A stretch of 64,000 nt of DNA from JACTUA01 sp964551875. Lineage in GTDB: Archaea; Halobacteriota; Methanomicrobia; Methanomicrobiales; JACTUA01. Under the pieces are notes generated by a model. It did not search any database. It was given only the letters and a program-made list of their open reading frames with translations, and was not told the origin of the DNA. The translations under genes and the position numbers were made by a program. Where the stretch lies: positions 11,780 through 75,779 of the forward strand of contig CAZKEV010000003.1 in NCBI GenBank assembly GCA_964551875.1. Direction: 5' to 3'. Every line of letters begins with the position of its first letter. The first letter of the stretch is position 1. Below are positions 29,910 through 38,087 of the stretch, piece after piece.

Positions 29910-29981
29910 AGCCTCGGGCGGGGATTGAACCCGCGACCTTCGCCTTACCAAGGCGACGCAATACCGCTATGCCACCGAGGC
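29910..29981 (-). tRNA. tRNA-Thr (GGT anticodon)
   Basis: On the minus strand the acceptor arm GCCTCGG pairs with CCGAGGC. The anticodon arm is TCGCC-TTGGTAA-GGCGA with anticodon GGT. The T arm is GCGGG-TTCAATC-CCCGC and the D arm has a 3-bp GCA/TGC stem. The discriminator base is T and CCA is not encoded, as common in archaea. No intron is seen. Confidence 0.95.
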
Positions 29982-30099
29982 AGGTATTCATTTTTATTGG
30001 TGGGGGTTCCTAATAAAATGTGGTGGTTGGGGAATGAGCCTGAACGACTCTCATCGATGGGGACAGGGAGAGGAGAATGCACCCGGCCGGGGAAAAAGG

Positions 30100-31731
30100 A
30101 TGGGATTCCGGGGGGCCACCCTTACTGCTGTTCTCATTCTCGCAGGGCTGCTGGTATCGCCAGCGGGAGCGTTTTTCTCCATGGCTCCTGTCACCGGTAT
30201 CTTCAAGGTGGGGGATACGGTGACCCTCTCGGGGATGAATACATACAATTCGACCACCTTTCTCTTCATCACCGGACCTTACCTGGATGACAGGGGCGTG
30301 ATGCTCACCAACACCTCACAGCGCGTGGGGGGGGGACACTTCGACTCTGCTGTCGTAAGCACGAACTACAGCTGGAGTTTCGAGTGGAACACCTCAGGTC
30401 CGGAGGTGAACGTGAACGACGGCATCTATGTCGTATATGCTGCAACCGAACCGCTGGATAGACCCGGCCTCATCGGGAGGACCTATGCGATGCAGAATAT
30501 CTACTTCCAGGGAAGGCTCAACACGGCTGCGACCACCCCCGTTCCGACGCCCACCCCGGTTCCGGCCTGGACACCCCCCCCTGCAGGGGCTGAGGTCCAG
30601 GTGAGCAGCGGCCCATCGGACGATTATCCCGGCAGGTTTGACGGGGATCTGATCGTGTACGAGGCCGATCGTGGTGAAGGGGACTCAGATATTTACCTTT
30701 ATAGTATCACGAGCGGGAAGACCACCGCTGTTGCGACAGGCCCGGCTATCCAGAAATCCCCCGCCCTATCCGGGAACAGGATCGTCTATTCGTCGTATGA
30801 GATCCGGCGGTTCAACCGGTCCGATGTAGATCTCTTTGTATATGACGTCACCTCGGGCGCAACCGAACGGCTCACCCTTCCTGGGGATCAGCTGAATCCC
30901 CGTATGTATGGGGATCTCCTTGCATGGCAGGAAGAGCCTCCCGGCCACAGCAGCGTGAGCGTGGTCCTGTACGATCTCGGGACGCGGGCCAGGCTGAAGG
31001 TGCCAGCCCGCACCTGGGCGTATTCCCCCGACCTCTCGGGAGGAAAGGTTATCTGGATCGATGATCCCGTGGCCCCGGCCGTTTATCTCTATGATATCCC
31101 TGGAAAAACCGCGCGGAGAGTCACGAATAAAACGGGGATCCAGGGTACACCGTCCCTCGATGGTTATCGCATCGCCTGGGCCGATACCAGGAACGACTAC
31201 GCCGAGATCTATGTTCTCGATCTCAACACAGGAGCCGAGACCCAGGTCACGTCAGATAACACGAATCACTTCACCCCCGCCATATCCGGCGAGAGGGTCG
31301 TGTGGGTCGATTTCAGGAGCAGTAACCGGGACATCTACCTTTATGATCTCGCAACCCGTCGGGAATCGGCAGTCACCATAAGCGAAGGCCAGCAGGTGAA
31401 CCCCCAGATCGCAGGCTGCACCGTCTCATGGGCAGACGACAGGAACGGCTCCTTTGATGTCTATTACAAGAAGGTCCCCGGCTGCACCCCAGCCATGGCA
31501 CCCGCCCCGGTCTCCCTGCAACCTGAGATCTCCTCCACGCCGACATGGGAGACCACGATGTCGACGCCTGCCACCACCACCCCCACACAGGCCATGACTC
31601 CGGCAAGTACGACGGCTGTACCCACTATCACGGCAATTCCAACCACAGAGTCCCCGGGGTTCGAGGCGCTCCCTGCCTTCTCCGTCCTTGCGATCCTCGT
31701 GGCAATAAAGCGGTTGAGACGCTTCCCGTAG
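30100..31731 (+). CDS. Exported DUF3821-like / TolB-like propeller surface protein
   Basis: A signal peptide (ATLTAVLILAGLLVSPAGA) is followed by about 130 residues resembling the DUF3821 domain of methanogen surface proteins. A Pro/Thr linker and six blade repeats of the pattern 'x-I-Y-L-Y-D-x-x-T-x-x-x-x-x-V-T' come next. A long Thr/Pro/Ala stalk follows and a final hydrophobic segment (FEALPAFSVLAILVAIKRLRRF) anchors it. It resembles the protein at 45-1127 but adds the N-terminal domain and stalk. I start at the ATG 30100, which follows an A/G-rich stretch; an ATG at 30034 is possible. Confidence 0.8.
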   Translation: MGFRGATLTAVLILAGLLVSPAGAFFSMAPVTGIFKVGDTVTLSGMNTYNSTTFLFITGPYLDDRGVMLTNTSQRVGGGHFDSAVVSTNYSWSFEWNTSGPEVNVNDGIYVVYAATEPLDRPGLIGRTYAMQNIYFQGRLNTAATTPVPTPTPVPAWTPPPAGAEVQVSSGPSDDYPGRFDGDLIVYEADRGEGDSDIYLYSITSGKTTAVATGPAIQKSPALSGNRIVYSSYEIRRFNRSDVDLFVYDVTSGATERLTLPGDQLNPRMYGDLLAWQEEPPGHSSVSVVLYDLGTRARLKVPARTWAYSPDLSGGKVIWIDDPVAPAVYLYDIPGKTARRVTNKTGIQGTPSLDGYRIAWADTRNDYAEIYVLDLNTGAETQVTSDNTNHFTPAISGERVVWVDFRSSNRDIYLYDLATRRESAVTISEGQQVNPQIAGCTVSWADDRNGSFDVYYKKVPGCTPAMAPAPVSLQPEISSTPTWETTMSTPATTTPTQAMTPASTTAVPTITAIPTTESPGFEALPAFSVLAILVAIKRLRRFP

Positions 31732-31766
31732 TGGCGCGCATGAGAACGGGAGGAGGAACCTGCACC

Positions 31767-31773
31767 TTTTTTT
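31767..31773 (+). terminator. Oligo-T terminator after the propeller gene
   Basis: Seven T lie about 36 bases after the stop at 31731, just before the end of the convergent isomerase gene. Confidence 0.45.
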
Positions 31774-31779
31774 CGATGC

Positions 31780-32490
31780 TCAGAGCCGGTCCAGTATCTC
31801 CCTGCTCTTCAATACACCTTCGAGTGTGGACACCTCAATGATCGCGGAGGCCTGATCCCGTTCTACTGCCCGCTTCACGGGCCGGAAGTCGATGGACCCC
31901 TTCCCTATCGTATCATGGGTATCGCTTTTACCGTCGTTGTCATGGAGGTGGACATGTGCGAGGGTTTGCCCGAGGAAGCCCGCGAGGCACCCGTTCAGGT
32001 TGGCATGGCCGACATCGAGGGCAAACCCCTGGCCATCGAGGAGGGGGATCTCGTCCGGGAACCGGAGAAAGAAGTAATCCCAGGCAGGCATGTTCTCCAG
32101 GAAGAAGGTGACCGAGAGATCCCCTGCAGCCTGTTTCAGGTCACCGAGGGAGCGCCTGAACTGAACGATGGCTGCCTCCCGCTCTCCCTTCCACGCGAAG
32201 TAACCCGGGTGCACGACCACGGGGGCGTTCACCTCCGCTGCCACGGCAAAACACTGGGAGAGGACCTCAACACTCGCACGCCGGATGGGTTCCCGGAGGC
32301 TCGCGATGTTCACCCCCCGCGACGGGGAATGGATGAAGTAGCGGAAGGTGTGGCTCCCGAGGGGCTCTGCGGTCTCCAGGTAATGGTTCCCGTCGCCCAT
32401 GATCTCGACGGTATCGGTGAGCCCCTGGAGCCGGTCAAGGGCCATCGGAAGGGGGAGCTCATGGAGGCAGTAGGTTGAGATCCCGAACAT
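31780..32490 (-). CDS. Sugar phosphate isomerase/epimerase-like TIM barrel (AP endonuclease 2 family)
   Basis: The fold shows the family's metal-binding strand ends: VVVHPGY, FFLENMP, FALDVGHANL, HVHLHDNDGKSDTH and a final IIEVS. These would hold one to three metal ions, as in xylose isomerase-like enzymes and endonuclease IV. The substrate is unknown. I start at ATG 32490 (MFGISTYCLHELPL), since the open frame upstream is not protein-like. The product is 236 residues, normal for archaeal members. Confidence 0.85.
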   Translation of the reverse strand: MFGISTYCLHELPLPMALDRLQGLTDTVEIMGDGNHYLETAEPLGSHTFRYFIHSPSRGVNIASLREPIRRASVEVLSQCFAVAAEVNAPVVVHPGYFAWKGEREAAIVQFRRSLGDLKQAAGDLSVTFFLENMPAWDYFFLRFPDEIPLLDGQGFALDVGHANLNGCLAGFLGQTLAHVHLHDNDGKSDTHDTIGKGSIDFRPVKRAVERDQASAIIEVSTLEGVLKSREILDRL

Positions 32491-32657
32491 GAGGAGATGG
32501 TCTGCCACGGTGAGAATAAAGGATACGTATCCGTTTGGGAGTGACGGGAGGCTGATCAGAAAATGCGGCGAAAGGGGTTCAGGCCCCAGGGAGGTGATTT
32601 TGGGCCCGGGGTATCCCGGGCCGTGGGTGTGAGGGAGGATACGTGCAGGTGGTGAGG

Positions 32658-32909
32658 CTAGGATCTCTGCGTTACCATCCATGTCGTGCTGTGGGAGTAG
32701 GACCACCTGGTGATCTTCAGGTCGTCGCAGATATCCGAGAGGATGCCCAGGTTGGTTCCCACTTCTTTCGACGAGAGTCCGAGGTCGTTTGCGATATATT
32801 TCGATTTGAAGTAGTGCTGGCCGGTTGACAGGTTACCGTACAGGTACCAGAGGATCTTCTGCTGTGTGTCGTTGTAGTGTTCAAAGATCGGGAGCATGAG
32901 CATGTGCAT
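32658..32909 (-). CDS. Small winged-helix DNA-binding protein
   Basis: This 83-residue protein has a helix-turn-helix centred on KYIANDLGLSSKEVGTNLGIL, followed by a wing-like strand pair (KITRWSYSHSTTWMVTQ). Such single-domain proteins are common archaeal transcription regulators. It is transcribed away from a 43-residue zinc-ribbon gene, with TACA tandem repeats and both TATA boxes in the 98 bases between, so it may control both. Confidence 0.75.
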   Translation of the reverse strand: MHMLMLPIFEHYNDTQQKILWYLYGNLSTGQHYFKSKYIANDLGLSSKEVGTNLGILSDICDDLKITRWSYSHSTTWMVTQRS

Positions 32910-32928
32910 ACCTATTACCCCTTTTGCC

Positions 32929-33003
32929 TACATAGATACATACATACATACATATATAAATATATCGGCACCCATATAACCTTAAAATACATACATACAT
33001 ACA
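32929..33003. repeat. TACA tandem repeats around divergent TATA boxes
   Basis: Two blocks of four-base TACA repeats (32929-32957 and 32988-33003) flank the TATA boxes TATATAAATATA (used on the minus strand) and CCTTAAAATAC (used on the plus strand). The plus box lies about 25 bases before the ATG at 33008, so the zinc-ribbon message is probably leaderless. The repeats are placed where a repressor would cover both promoters. Confidence 0.6.
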
Positions 33004-33007
33004 AACT

Positions 33008-33139
33008 ATGCTGCTACAGTGCCAGAGATGCGGATACCAGTGGGATTACAAAGGAAACGCAGACTGGTATACCTCGTGCCCCCGGTGCAGGACATCCGTA
33101 AAGGTGCAGAGGCGGAAAGAGAAGAGGACGTCCGGTTGA
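33008..33139 (+). CDS. Zinc-ribbon microprotein, 43 residues
   Basis: Translated from the ATG at 33008 the product begins MLLQCQRCGYQWDYKG, has a second knuckle CPRCR and ends in a basic tail RRKEKRTSG. Two C-x2-C pairs 16 residues apart make a classical zinc ribbon. The basic tail suggests nucleic-acid binding. The promoter is well placed for a leaderless message. Many archaeal genomes carry comparable small zinc ribbons with unknown roles. It is divergent from the small HTH gene. Confidence 0.75.
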   Translation: MLLQCQRCGYQWDYKGNADWYTSCPRCRTSVKVQRRKEKRTSG

Positions 33140-33282
33140 GACCGGCCGGATCGCTGTTCTGATATTTGAAGCCGGTTTTTCTGGATCTCCCTCGTTTCTC
33201 CTGAGATAGCCACTACCTCCCCGGCGGTGAGAGAGACCCGGGCCAGCGGTGGCACTTCGCAGGGAACACCCGACAGATGCGG

Positions 33283-33298
33283 TTCTCCCATGGGAGAA
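33283..33298. promoter_or_regulatory. Perfect 16-base palindrome upstream of hypD
   Basis: TTCTCCCATGGGAGAA is self-complementary over 16 bases and lies 110-130 bases before hypD. A site of this quality is expected about once by chance in a window this long, so an operator role is only possible. Confidence 0.25.
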
Positions 33299-33409
33299 TT
33301 GTCGCCATTTCCTGGCCCGCACACAAGGTATAAGGCCTGAATCCTGGGAGGTATCTCTCCACGTGGGGTATGCTTATCTGCTTACCTGCGAGATAACTGA
33401 TCCGATTCC

Positions 33410-34438
33410 ATGCCCATCGCCACGGAGATCTCCCGGGCAATACACGACCTCGCGGACCGCCCCTACTCATTCATGCACATCTGCGGCACCCACGAGGCCT
33501 CCATCGCCCGTTCCGGGCTCCGGAGCCTGCTCCCGCCAAACCTGAAGATCGTCATGGGGCCTGGGTGCCCGGTCTGTATCACTCCCCAGGGGGAGATCGA
33601 CTGCGCTCTCGAGCTCGCGGGAAGGGACATCACCCTTGCCACGTACGGGGACCTTCTCAGGGTACCGGGGAGCAGAGGCTCCATCGAGTCATGCGGAGGG
33701 GACGTACGGGTCGTCCAGGGCGTCCACAAGGCGGTTGAGATAGCACGGAACAGCGAGAACGATGTGGTCTTCATCTCGGTCGGATTCGAGACCACGGCCC
33801 CCACGGTTGCGGCGGCACTTCTCGCGAACCCGCCCGAGAACTTCTCCATCCTCTCCTACCACCGTCTCGTCCCTCCTGCCATGGGATGGCTGCTCTCGCA
33901 GGGCGAAGCCAAACTCGACGGCTTCATCCTTCCCGGCCATGTCTGCACGGTGACCGGCTACAGCGATTACGAGCAGTTCCCCGTGCCCCAGGTCGTGGCC
34001 GGCTTTCTCCCCGAGGATATCCTTCTCGGGCTCCTCATGCTCCTGAAGCAGGTCCGATCCGGTGCACACCGGGTGGAGAACGCGTACCCGAGGGCGGTCT
34101 GCCGTGAGGGGAACCCGAAGGCAAAGGAGGTGATGTACCGGGTCTTCGAGGCCTGTGACGCGGAGTGGAGGGGATTTCCGGTCATCCCGGGATCCGGCCT
34201 CAGGCTGCGGAAGGAGTTCGAGGCGTACGATGCTCTCAAACGGTACAATCTCACCATCCGGCACGTCGAGAAGCACACGGCATGCATCTGTGACCGCGTC
34301 CTCCGCGGGATCGCCCAGCCAGCCGACTGCAGGCTCTACGGGAAGGGCTGTACCCCGCGGACGCCCATCGGGCCCTGCATGGTAAGCCACGAAGGCGCCT
34401 GCAGGATCTGGCACATGTACCGGGTGAAAAGCGGATAG
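33410..34438 (+). CDS. hypD: Hydrogenase maturation protein HypD
   Basis: HypD is an iron-sulfur protein that, with HypC, holds the Fe(CN)2CO unit during [NiFe]-hydrogenase assembly. The catalytic cysteine motifs are HICGTHEASIA and GPGCPVCITP. The [4Fe-4S] ligands sit in the C-terminal CICDRVLRG, DCRLYGKGC and TPIGPCMVSHEGAC. At 342 residues it is at the short end of the family. No other hyp gene is adjacent, so the maturation set is dispersed here. Confidence 0.97.
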   Translation: MPIATEISRAIHDLADRPYSFMHICGTHEASIARSGLRSLLPPNLKIVMGPGCPVCITPQGEIDCALELAGRDITLATYGDLLRVPGSRGSIESCGGDVRVVQGVHKAVEIARNSENDVVFISVGFETTAPTVAAALLANPPENFSILSYHRLVPPAMGWLLSQGEAKLDGFILPGHVCTVTGYSDYEQFPVPQVVAGFLPEDILLGLLMLLKQVRSGAHRVENAYPRAVCREGNPKAKEVMYRVFEACDAEWRGFPVIPGSGLRLRKEFEAYDALKRYNLTIRHVEKHTACICDRVLRGIAQPADCRLYGKGCTPRTPIGPCMVSHEGACRIWHMYRVKSG

Positions 34439-34451
34439 CTAGCCACAGGTA

Positions 34452-34458
34452 TTTTTTT
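34452..34458 (+). terminator. Oligo-T terminator after hypD
   Basis: Seven T occur 14 bases after the hypD stop, a typical archaeal termination signal. Confidence 0.5.
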
Positions 34459-34486
34459 CCCTGTCCCCCGAAGTCCAGGATTTCCC

Positions 34487-35482
34487 CTACACGGGCATTG
34501 CCACGTAGATATTGTGTTTGGCAGAGACGATCTGCACCCGAACGGCCCCTTCGGCCCTCGGGCAGTCCAGGACCGAAACGATCCTGTTTCGCCCGACGCC
34601 GAGCATTTCCCCCCGTATCCAGCCTGGTGCACGAATATCTACCAGTAATTTCTCACCCTTCCGGAAGACCGGGGGGAGCATCTCCCTCTTCTCCATTCCG
34701 AAGTCCCGGGGGGTGAGGAGGAGCCGTATGCCTGAGTCTTTCTCCCATGCCCGGATGGACCGGTTGTAGAACTGCCACCAGGTCTGGAACTTCATGCCCC
34801 CGAGGTTTCTCCCGTAACGATAATGCTCGCACTTCTGGATCCCCAGCGGAGGCCACCTCTTTCCGGCGCCGATCTCCCTCGCAAAGGCGATGAGCCCGGG
34901 AATTTCAGCATCGTTCGAACCGGGGAGATACACGGGGGCGATGAGAAGGTCGATAGCGCTCTGCGCAACCCTTCGTGCCGATTCTTTCACCTTTTCAACA
35001 TCATACCAGGGAACACCGGCGAGGGTCTGGGCAAGAACAGGATCCAGGGCATGGAGGGAGAGGTTCAGCCGGTCGAGGCCCGCTGATTCCATATCTCTCA
35101 TCATCTTCGATGAGAGAAGGGTCCCGTTCGATTGCATGGAGACGACCCGGACCCCCGGGATCCCCTTCAGGTCCTTCACGAGGGGAACGATCTCCCGATA
35201 GAGCAGGGGCTCGCCGGGCGAGTCGATGTGGCACTCGACCCCGTCGCCCTTGAACTCCACGACCTGCTTCACCCACTGGACCAGGTATTCGCGTTCAACC
35301 TCGTAGGTGGTGAACCGCGTCCTTGAACCCGGGCCGGCATCCACCGAGCAGAACGGGCAGGAGATATTACACGAGCAATTCGGTCTTACCTGAAGGAGGT
35401 TCGTCCCCCGGTCGATGATGCCGAAGTAGAGCGAACCGATGAGGGGGATGCCGGAGTCCCGGGTGATGCGGACGTGGGGCAT
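34487..35482 (-). CDS. Radical SAM protein with C-terminal TRAM-like domain
   Basis: The cluster motif is CNISCPFC (C-x3-C-x2-C), about residue 36, followed by a TIM-barrel-like core (ECHIDSPGEPLLY, RVVSMQSNGTLL, LNLSLHALD). The last 65 residues (LLVDIRAPGWIRGEMLGVG...) look like a TRAM/OB-type beta domain that would bind RNA. The combination suggests a tRNA/rRNA or protein-modifying enzyme; substrate unknown. I start at ATG 35482 (MPHVRITRDSGIPLIG). It is divergent from the contractile-system operon and may be unrelated to it. Confidence 0.87.
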   Translation of the reverse strand: MPHVRITRDSGIPLIGSLYFGIIDRGTNLLQVRPNCSCNISCPFCSVDAGPGSRTRFTTYEVEREYLVQWVKQVVEFKGDGVECHIDSPGEPLLYREIVPLVKDLKGIPGVRVVSMQSNGTLLSSKMMRDMESAGLDRLNLSLHALDPVLAQTLAGVPWYDVEKVKESARRVAQSAIDLLIAPVYLPGSNDAEIPGLIAFAREIGAGKRWPPLGIQKCEHYRYGRNLGGMKFQTWWQFYNRSIRAWEKDSGIRLLLTPRDFGMEKREMLPPVFRKGEKLLVDIRAPGWIRGEMLGVGRNRIVSVLDCPRAEGAVRVQIVSAKHNIYVAMPV

Positions 35483-35551
35483 GGTGAGGTATCCAGAACT
35501 CTCTCTCAGGAGGGATAAATGTCCCGGGACGGACCGGACCCGAACAGCAAC

Positions 35552-35559
35552 AGATATAT
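35552..35559 (+). promoter_or_regulatory. Promoter of the baseplate/spike operon
   Basis: AGATATAT lies about 55 bases before the ATG at 35612. Transcription is predicted near 35582, giving a leader of roughly 30 bases that contains a GAGGGGGAG ribosome site. Confidence 0.45.
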
Positions 35560-35611
35560 GCACACTGGATGAAATACTCGCCATTCAACAGGGGATAAGA
35601 GGGGGAGTTGT

Positions 35612-36001
35612 ATGCCTCAGCTGGTCACCATGGGAGCAACCCTGACCTGCCCATTTGGCGTGGCACCGTCAAGCCTTGCCATCATTCCGTCGAGCATGGT
35701 CAATGCCGAGAAGAAGCCCGCGGCAACCATCATGAATTTTACGCCGATGGTGAACATCATGCCCTTCGGCATGTGCATGACCCCTTCAAATCCCCAGGTC
35801 GCGGCCGCAACCTCTGCCGCCCTGGGTGTGCTGACACCCATGCCCTGCATCCCCGTGGTCACGGCCCCCTGGGCCCCCGGTTCGGCCACCACCATGGTCG
35901 GCAAGGTTCCGGCTCTCAGCTCGGTCTCCACCTGCATGTGCCTCTGGGGTGGCCTCATAACCATCACAGCGCCGGGGCAGTTCACCGTGAACGTAAAATA
36001 G
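35612..36001 (+). CDS. PAAR-like spike tip protein (DUF4280 family)
   Basis: The 129-residue sequence has the alternating Gly/Pro/Met-rich pattern of PAAR-like cones. It starts MGATLTCPFGVAPSSLA, contains repeated 'M-P-x-x-M/I' turns, and ends STCMCLWGGLITITAPGQFTV, the DUF4280 signature. Such proteins cap the central spike of contractile injection systems and may carry effectors. The conserved cysteines probably hold a metal at the tip. It is the first gene of the plus-strand arm, followed by the spike gene two positions on. Confidence 0.85.
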   Translation: MPQLVTMGATLTCPFGVAPSSLAIIPSSMVNAEKKPAATIMNFTPMVNIMPFGMCMTPSNPQVAAATSAALGVLTPMPCIPVVTAPWAPGSATTMVGKVPALSSVSTCMCLWGGLITITAPGQFTVNVK

Positions 36002-36056
36002 CGGTTCAGATCAGCGACCGGTTCGGGCTGATCACCGGTATCCAATCTTCGGCATC

Positions 36057-36067
36057 TTTTTATAATA
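36057..36067 (+). promoter_or_regulatory. Internal TATA box before the coiled-coil gene
   Basis: TTTTATAATAC lies about 57 bases before the ATG at 36119, with GGAGG in the leader. The tip gene may thus be transcribed separately or with read-through. Confidence 0.4.
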
Positions 36068-36118
36068 CATGACTGCGATCTTCACCTAGATGGACTTGAT
36101 CTGGAGGCAGGGATATCC

Positions 36119-36610
36119 ATGGTGACCGGAAAGGACGCAGCAGGGGCGGTAAAAGACGGGGGGAAGGCCATCAAAGATGCCCAGAAGGCAGTGTCCGGCG
36201 CGAAGAGGGCTGTTGATGCGGGCGTGAAGAAGGTCTTCAGCCCCTTCGACAAGGCGATGCATGGTGTGGATACCGCTGTCAAGAAGGCCGAGCAGCCCAT
36301 CAAGATCCTCGAGGCACGCCAGAAAGCGGCCCAGGCCTCCGTGAAAGCCGCTCAGAAGAAGGCCGAGGGGATGCAGAAGATACTCGACGTGAAGAAGCTC
36401 GCGTACCAGTCAAAGAAGAGTGGCATGGATTCGACCTTCAAGCAGGGTACTTCCCGTGCGGGCAGCGTGACGCAGCGGATGGATTCAAAGACCAAGGAGT
36501 ACAAAGCCAAAGGAACCCAGATCCAGAAGCTGATCGACCAGATCAAGGGTCAGCTGTCGAAGGGGGCTGCCGGTGCACAGGTGCCCAAACCTCCCGGGGG
36601 CAAGATATGA
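36119..36610 (+). CDS. Basic alpha-helical coiled-coil protein of the injection system
   Basis: The 163 residues are almost wholly helical, rich in Lys, Ala and Gln, and basic overall (KDAQKAVSGAKRAVDAGVKK and similar). The last 15 residues are Gly/Pro-rich. The family was not recognised. Its stop overlaps the spike gene by four bases, so it is made together with the spike. It could be a chaperone for spike folding, a lumen-filling component or a small cargo. No signal peptide. Confidence 0.65.
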   Translation: MVTGKDAAGAVKDGGKAIKDAQKAVSGAKRAVDAGVKKVFSPFDKAMHGVDTAVKKAEQPIKILEARQKAAQASVKAAQKKAEGMQKILDVKKLAYQSKKSGMDSTFKQGTSRAGSVTQRMDSKTKEYKAKGTQIQKLIDQIKGQLSKGAAGAQVPKPPGGKI

Positions 36611-37353
36611 ACGCCATCGATGTGATCAAGCAGGTTGCCGAGGAGGAGGTGAAGAAACTCAATCTCCTCGAGCTCGGCGTCGTGACCTCGGTCTTCCCCC
36701 ACGGCAGCCAGGGCGATGACGAGAACTACGAGTGCAGCGTCCGGCTGAAGAACCGGGACGATTTTGAGGTCCGCCAGGTCCCCATCGCCACCCAGCAGCT
36801 GGGATTTGTCAGCATCCCCAACGTAGGGGATCTGGTGCTCGTGGCCTTCATCAACGGGGATATCAACGCGCCGGTGGTGGTAGGGAGGCTGTACAATGAC
36901 CAGGATCGGCCCCCGGTCAACAAGAAGAATGAGGTGGTGTATGAGCCACCCCATGCCAAGGAGCAGGGGGTACGCCGCCTCCAGGTGAAGTTCCCCAACA
37001 CATTCACCTTCACCATTACCGATGATGATATTACCCTCGAGGCAGGTAAAACGACCCTGAAGATCGAGACAGATGGATCGGTCACCATCGATTCAAACAA
37101 GGATATCACCATCACCACCTCCCAGGGGGACATGAAGCTCTCTGCACAAAACATAACCCTCGAGGCCCAGCAGGATATCACACTCACTGCGAACAGTAAC
37201 GCCACCGTCAAGGCAAACATGACGGCAAAGATGGAGGGAACCACCACCGAGGTAAAAGCCTCGGCCAACGGGAAGGTTGAGGCCTCTGCCATGCTCGAGG
37301 TGAAGAGCAGCGGCCCGTTGACCCTCCAGGGAGCCATTGTAAACATCAACTAG
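36607..37353 (+). CDS. Central spike protein (gpV/gp5/VgrG-like OB fold plus beta-helix)
   Basis: Residues 20-105 form the OB domain of phage baseplate assembly protein V/gp5 (GVVTSVF, YECSVRLKNR, VPIATQQLGFVSIPNVGDLVLVAFINGDINAPVVVGRLYN). Residues 130-248 are a repetitive beta-helix with 'I-T-L-E-A-x-x-x-I-x-I' steps (DITLEAGKTTLKIETDG, NITLEAQQDITLTA), the trimeric needle. The final GPLTLQGAIVNIN is the usual end. It would sit under the PAAR-like tip and on the hub. The ATG overlaps the upstream stop. Confidence 0.93.
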   Translation: MNAIDVIKQVAEEEVKKLNLLELGVVTSVFPHGSQGDDENYECSVRLKNRDDFEVRQVPIATQQLGFVSIPNVGDLVLVAFINGDINAPVVVGRLYNDQDRPPVNKKNEVVYEPPHAKEQGVRRLQVKFPNTFTFTITDDDITLEAGKTTLKIETDGSVTIDSNKDITITTSQGDMKLSAQNITLEAQQDITLTANSNATVKANMTAKMEGTTTEVKASANGKVEASAMLEVKSSGPLTLQGAIVNIN

Positions 37354-37645
37354 GCGGACCCGAAAGGAGTGTACGGGGCCTGGCCAGCCCGGCCCTTCCC
37401 TCCAGAGATGGAAGCGATGGTGATAGGGGATGAAAACCGATCCTGTCAGAGCAGGACGGATGAAGGGAGATGCCTCCCCCGTTCAATATCGAAACCCTAA
37501 TGGCGGTGTAATCGTATTCAGTCTTTGAGGATGCTGCGCTCAGATCCCGCCCGCACGGGTACCCCCGTGGCGGGGCCGGCGGGGCCTCCGATGCGAAGGC
37601 CATGGGATATTTTGCCATGGAGATAGGGTTGGAGATAACCTGGGG

Positions 37646-38086
37646 ATGAATGAAGAGGAACTGCTTGGGAGCGATTTGAGGCTCCAGATCCAGCCATATA
37701 CAGAGAGCGGTGGCATTGGCATTGATCTCTTTGTGGGCAGGGGAGGGGACCTTACCATGGCCGCCGGGAGGGAGAACCTCGGGCAGGCACTCCTGCACCG
37801 GCTGCTCACGCGAAGGGGGGAGCTCGCCGAGATCGGCCATCCTGACTATGGTTCACGGCTCCATGAGCTGATCGGGGAACCGAACAATTCGGGCACCCGC
37901 GACCGGGTGAAGCTCTACGTGAAGGAGGCCGTGGCTCAGGAGCTGCGGGTGAAGGATGTGATCGAGATCAGGGTCCTCCCCCTCAAGGAAGATCCCACCG
38001 TGGTCACGGTGGATCTCACGGTGCTTCCCATCCACAGCACCGTGCCCATGAACCTGGTATTCCCCTTCTACCTCGAGGTGATGTGA
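37646..38086 (+). CDS. Baseplate wedge protein gp25-like (GPW/gp25 family)
   Basis: The family hallmarks are all here: GRENLGQALLHRLLTRRGELAEIGHPDYGSRLHELIGEP, then RDRVKLYVKEAVAQELRV and VTVDLTVLPI. This T4 gp25/P2 gpW homologue nucleates the sheath on the baseplate. Length 146 residues. About 290 bases separate it from the spike gene with no gene seen between. It is followed one base later by the baseplate J gene. Confidence 0.95.
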   Translation: MNEEELLGSDLRLQIQPYTESGGIGIDLFVGRGGDLTMAAGRENLGQALLHRLLTRRGELAEIGHPDYGSRLHELIGEPNNSGTRDRVKLYVKEAVAQELRVKDVIEIRVLPLKEDPTVVTVDLTVLPIHSTVPMNLVFPFYLEVM

Positions 38087-38087
38087 G

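Noticed and set aside
29910..29981. tRNA-Thr as attachment site of an integrated element that brought the contractile genes
   Set aside because: I found no second copy of the tRNA 3' end in the window and no integrase, and 5.6 kb of ordinary genes lie between.
29776..29991. N-terminal extension of the 151-residue protein
   Set aside because: It reads through the tRNA-Thr gene, so it cannot be coding.
32925..33005. CRISPR-like array
   Set aside because: The TACA repeats are simple four-base tandem repeats without spacers.
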